Source: Holophagales bacterium (lineage in GTDB: Bacteria > Acidobacteriota > Thermoanaerobaculia > Multivoradales > Multivoraceae). Taken from it: a stretch of DNA of 64,000 nucleotides. Within the stretch, counting starts at the first letter, position 1. Each line of letters begins with the position of its first letter. The position numbers and the translations under genes are program-made. Under the pieces are notes generated by a model. It did not search any database, was not told the origin of the DNA, and was given only the letters and a program-made list of their open reading frames with translations. Location: positions 372,001-436,000 of the forward strand of contig VYDI01000034.1 in the NCBI GenBank assembly GCA_009843505.1, written 5' to 3'. Shown piece by piece: positions 61,449 through 64,000 of the stretch.

Positions 61449-62474
61449 CTACCGACCGTGCTTCTCGAGGTGCCGCTGCTCCAGGTACCGCGCGCCGCGC
61501 AGCGTGTTGCCCATCGAGTAGTTCCCCTCCTGGCACGCGAACTCGTAGAGGAGATCGTCGGTGCGCGGCCAAGGCAGCGACCCGCTGTAGGGGGCGGTGA
61601 ACTCCGGGTCGTTGACCGTGTACTCGTAGAACAGGGTGTCCTTGTCCTGAAAGCGTAGGCGCTCGACGACATGGGCCCCTTCCCGGTGGAAGCCCCAGTC
61701 GCCCAGCAGGTTCCTCGTCTCGATCACCAGGGTGTCGCCTTCCCACCGGCCAATCGAGTCGCCCGCGTAGGAGCGGTAGTCCTCCGGAATGTGGTTCGCC
61801 CCAAGCCGCACGATCCGGGCCCAGTGCATCCACTCGATCAGGATGACGACGTGGCTATCGGTCTGGACGATCGTCTTCAGATTGTTGTAGGCCCTCGGAC
61901 CGATCGGCATCGTCGATCCCTGGTGGAAGACGCAGCGGTTGCCGAGGGTGAGCGATTCCGGCCCGTCGTAGGGATCGTCCCCGTTCTCCAGCCACCAGGC
62001 CGTGCCCGTGTTCTCATAGCCGAAGGGCGGCAGCGTGTCGAAGCGCGCCTGACCGGCCTCGGTTCGCGGCGGCAACCGGCCGTTCGGCGGATCCGTGATG
62101 ACGGAGGTCCGGTACTTGCCGTCGACCTTGAAGGCAGCGGTACCGCGATCGAGCCAGAAGGCGTTGTAGGCACCGACACCCCGGTATCCCTCCTCCAACC
62201 GCCCCGCGATCACGTCCCGGTCGGGATCACGTACTTCCTGATCGCGGGCGTTGGCCGCAACCATCCCATCGGCAATCGCTCTCGCCTCCTCTTCGGTGAA
62301 GTACTCCCGGTCGCCGAACCTGGGATCGCGCTCCAGCGGCGTCAGGAAGGAAACATCGTAGTTGCCGGAGAAGTCCGGTCGTCCGCTCGGCGTGCGTGGA
62401 ATGTCCTCGCCGGCGAGGCACGGCACGAGCAGCAGGCTCGCGGCTGCACACAGGGAGAGGGCTCGGGTCTTCAT
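61449..62474 (-). CDS. Secreted protein of the IPRTxSGRPDF family
   Basis: A 341-residue exported protein (signal residues about 1-21, LLLVPCLAGE). EDIPRTPSGRPDFSGNYDVSFLTPLERDP, YNAFWLDRGTAAFKVDGKYRTSVITDPPNGRLP, GDSIGRWEGDTLVIETRNL and DDLLYEFACQEGNYSMGNTLRGAR align with the 59306-60388 product. No catalytic motif is seen. It is 60 bases after the PQQ dehydrogenase on the same strand, so the run 64000-58797 is probably one unit with shared regulation. Confidence 0.75.
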   Translation of the reverse strand: MKTRALSLCAAASLLLVPCLAGEDIPRTPSGRPDFSGNYDVSFLTPLERDPRFGDREYFTEEEARAIADGMVAANARDQEVRDPDRDVIAGRLEEGYRGVGAYNAFWLDRGTAAFKVDGKYRTSVITDPPNGRLPPRTEAGQARFDTLPPFGYENTGTAWWLENGDDPYDGPESLTLGNRCVFHQGSTMPIGPRAYNNLKTIVQTDSHVVILIEWMHWARIVRLGANHIPEDYRSYAGDSIGRWEGDTLVIETRNLLGDWGFHREGAHVVERLRFQDKDTLFYEYTVNDPEFTAPYSGSLPWPRTDDLLYEFACQEGNYSMGNTLRGARYLEQRHLEKHGR

Positions 62475-62534
62475 TCTCGACCTCCTGGTACGCGCTGTTC
62501 GTGGGTGGAACGAGCGTAGCGCACCCCGCTGAGG

Positions 62535-64000
62535 TCAGGGCAGCGCGAACACGAACAGAGTGTTGTTCGAGCTCGGACGGAGTTGCGCCGTCAGCCGCCG
62601 GAAGGTCGACGTAGTACCACCCTCGGCGCCGGTACCGACCGCCACGTACTGGCGGCCGTCGACCTCGTAACTGACCGGAAATCCGGTCACCGAAGAACCG
62701 AGGTTGATCTCCCAGAGCACGTCGCCGGTCTCCTGGTCGAGCGCCCAGAAGCGGCCGCCCACGTCGCCGCCGAAGACGAGGCCGCCCCCGGTCGCGGCGA
62801 GCGACATCGTTACCGGCAGGCGTTCGTGGAGCCATAGCGTCTCGCCCGTTTCGGCGGAGATCGCGTAGACGGTGCCGAGCGTCTCCTTTCCGGGCGCGAA
62901 CTGGGTGTCGTTGACCAGGGCGTAGTGCATCGCGCCGCGGCCAACGCGGGTCGTCATCTGGGAGCAGAGGTTCCGGAGCGGGTAGTACATCGTGTTCGTC
63001 AGCGGGCTGTAGGCACCGGCCTCCCAGTCCTTGCCGCCGAGGAGGGACGGGCAGATCAGGCGCTGCTGCTCCAGTTCGGTGAACACCACTTCCGGATTCT
63101 CGACCACGAGGCCGGTCTCGCCATCGATCCGCTCGATCACGTTCTGGGGCACCGTCGGCCGCGCCCACAGGAACTCTCCCGTTTCGCGGTCGAGGGTGTA
63201 GACGAGACCGGTCTTGCCGGGGACGCCGGTCACTACCTTTCGCGTCTCCCCGGCTTCGATCCGGGGATTGCGCCACGTGACGGCGTCCGCGTCCGGCGCG
63301 ACCTTCGTGTCGACCAGCAGCCGCTCGAAGGGGTGGTCCAGGTCCCAGTGGTCGTTCAGGTGCTGGTAGTACCAGCGCACCTCGCCGGTCGCGACCTCCA
63401 GCGCCAGGGTCGAGTTGTGGTACAGGTGCCGCTTCTCGTGGCCGCCGAGCAGGAACTTCGGCGCCGGCGACGTGACCGACGTGCCGACGATCAGGAGTTC
63501 CATCGCCGGGTCGTAGCTCGGCGCCATCCAGGACCCTACGTGGTGCCGGTTCTCGTACGGCAGGTCACCCCAGGTCTCGTTCCCCGGTTCGCCCGGTCCC
63601 GGGATCAACGGCCGGCGCCAGAGCTCCTCGCCCGTCTCCGCGTCATGGGCCGCGATGAAGCAGGCCTCGGGCCCCCGGTGCGGCCGGCAGCTCCGGCCTG
63701 AGATCACACGGCCCGCGGCGATGATCGGCCCGGTCGAGTGCCTGGCCGGCTCCGTCTCGTAGTCGACAATCTCCGTCTCCCAAGCCAGCTCACCGGTCAC
63801 CGCGTCCAGCGCATAGACGTAACCGTCGTTGGCGGTGTCGATGATCAGGCCGCCGTAGATCGCGATGCTCCGGTTGACCGTTTCCAGCCCGCCGACGTAG
63901 GTGGCGATGTCCCTCGGGATCGGCCTCCTGTACTCCCAGAGGAGGTCGCCGGTCGTCGCGTCGATCGCCTGGGTGACGCTGCTCGGATTCGGGTAGTACA
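62535..64000 (-). CDS. PQQ-dependent alcohol-dehydrogenase-type quinoprotein, 5' end outside window
   Basis: About 488 C-terminal codons of a PQQ propeller; the N-terminus lies beyond the right edge. Repeated blades AIDATTGDLLWEYRRP, ALDAVTGELAWET, AHDAETGEELWRRP, ALEVATGEVRWYYQH, ALDQETGDVLWEINLG are typical, and GDLPYENRHHVGSWM and YYQHLNDHWDLDHPF match the methanol/ethanol dehydrogenase-like group. The end SVTGFPVSYEVDGRQYVAVGTGAEGG closes the propeller. No cytochrome domain follows. Periplasmic oxidation of an alcohol is expected; the DUF6152 and IPRT-type neighbours may assist. Confidence 0.85.
   Translation of the reverse strand, partial: YYPNPSSVTQAIDATTGDLLWEYRRPIPRDIATYVGGLETVNRSIAIYGGLIIDTANDGYVYALDAVTGELAWETEIVDYETEPARHSTGPIIAAGRVISGRSCRPHRGPEACFIAAHDAETGEELWRRPLIPGPGEPGNETWGDLPYENRHHVGSWMAPSYDPAMELLIVGTSVTSPAPKFLLGGHEKRHLYHNSTLALEVATGEVRWYYQHLNDHWDLDHPFERLLVDTKVAPDADAVTWRNPRIEAGETRKVVTGVPGKTGLVYTLDRETGEFLWARPTVPQNVIERIDGETGLVVENPEVVFTELEQQRLICPSLLGGKDWEAGAYSPLTNTMYYPLRNLCSQMTTRVGRGAMHYALVNDTQFAPGKETLGTVYAISAETGETLWLHERLPVTMSLAATGGGLVFGGDVGGRFWALDQETGDVLWEINLGSSVTGFPVSYEVDGRQYVAVGTGAEGGTTSTFRRLTAQLRPSSNNTLFVFALP

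Overview
The window is GC-rich chromosomal DNA (roughly two thirds G+C by eye) that is almost completely filled with genes. Its content (planctomycete-type DUF1592/DUF1552 proteins, many secreted PQQ-type beta-propellers, sulfatases, amidohydrolases, Rieske proteins, class III CoA-transferase, ankyrin protein) resembles uncultured Acidobacteriota-like or related environmental and host-associated heterotrophs. That placement is inference: no rRNA, ribosomal protein or other marker gene is present. I found no tRNA, CRISPR array or phage structural gene.

Layout. 1-2428 (-): cytochrome-type DUF1592 protein running off the left edge. 2475-3452 (+): dienelactone-hydrolase-like enzyme. 3497-11221 (+): RND transporter, a clear Erg6-type sterol C-24 methyltransferase, a GOLPH3 (GPP34)-cytochrome P450 fusion and an FAD oxidoreductase, faced by a convergent KshA/DAF-36-like Rieske oxygenase (11244-12311, -). 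12430-13587 (-): a redoxin whose first redox cysteine codon is an in-frame TGA followed by a SECIS-like hairpin, i.e. a probable selenoprotein. 13600-18992 (-): sulfatase, thioesterase, PLP decarboxylase, Ada-like repair protein and a double NIPSNAP protein. 19159-24668 (-): ankyrin, DUF1552 and DUF1592 gene set. 24786-28826: DUF1684 protein, then D-aminoacylase and phytanoyl-CoA dioxygenase homologues. 29022-30194 (+): a DUF4143 ATPase bracketed by palindromes. 30276-36860 (-): sulfatase, tannase-type esterase, MaoC hydratase, VOC protein and a pair of overlapping acyl-CoA dehydrogenases. 36908-43337: quinoprotein-like propellers, a Rieske ferredoxin and two sister amidohydrolases. 43416-51369 (-): a run of secreted proteins including a metzincin protease with a recently duplicated C-terminal domain. 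51497-52510 (+): lone tyrosine recombinase. 52875-58715 (+): CoA-transferase, 2-hydroxyacyl-CoA lyase, metallo-beta-lactamase-fold hydrolase, cytochrome c and PepSY membrane protein. 58797-64000 (-): DUF6152 protein, three related secreted proteins of unknown function and a PQQ dehydrogenase running off the right edge.

How the parts fit. The most striking region is 3.5-12.3 kb: a methyltransferase, a P450, an FAD enzyme, a Rieske oxygenase and an exporter look like a pathway that modifies and moves a sterol-like lipid. No squalene epoxidase or sterol cyclase is in the window, so the substrate would be made elsewhere or taken from a host or diet. Elsewhere, the CoA-transferase/HACL pair, PhyH homologue, paired acyl-CoA dehydrogenases and MaoC hydratase point to breakdown of branched or hydroxylated acyl chains, and the PQQ enzymes, cytochromes and DUF1592 proteins to periplasmic oxidation. 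Short interspersed palindromic repeats occur between genes at about 19.0, 20.8 and 38.6 kb.
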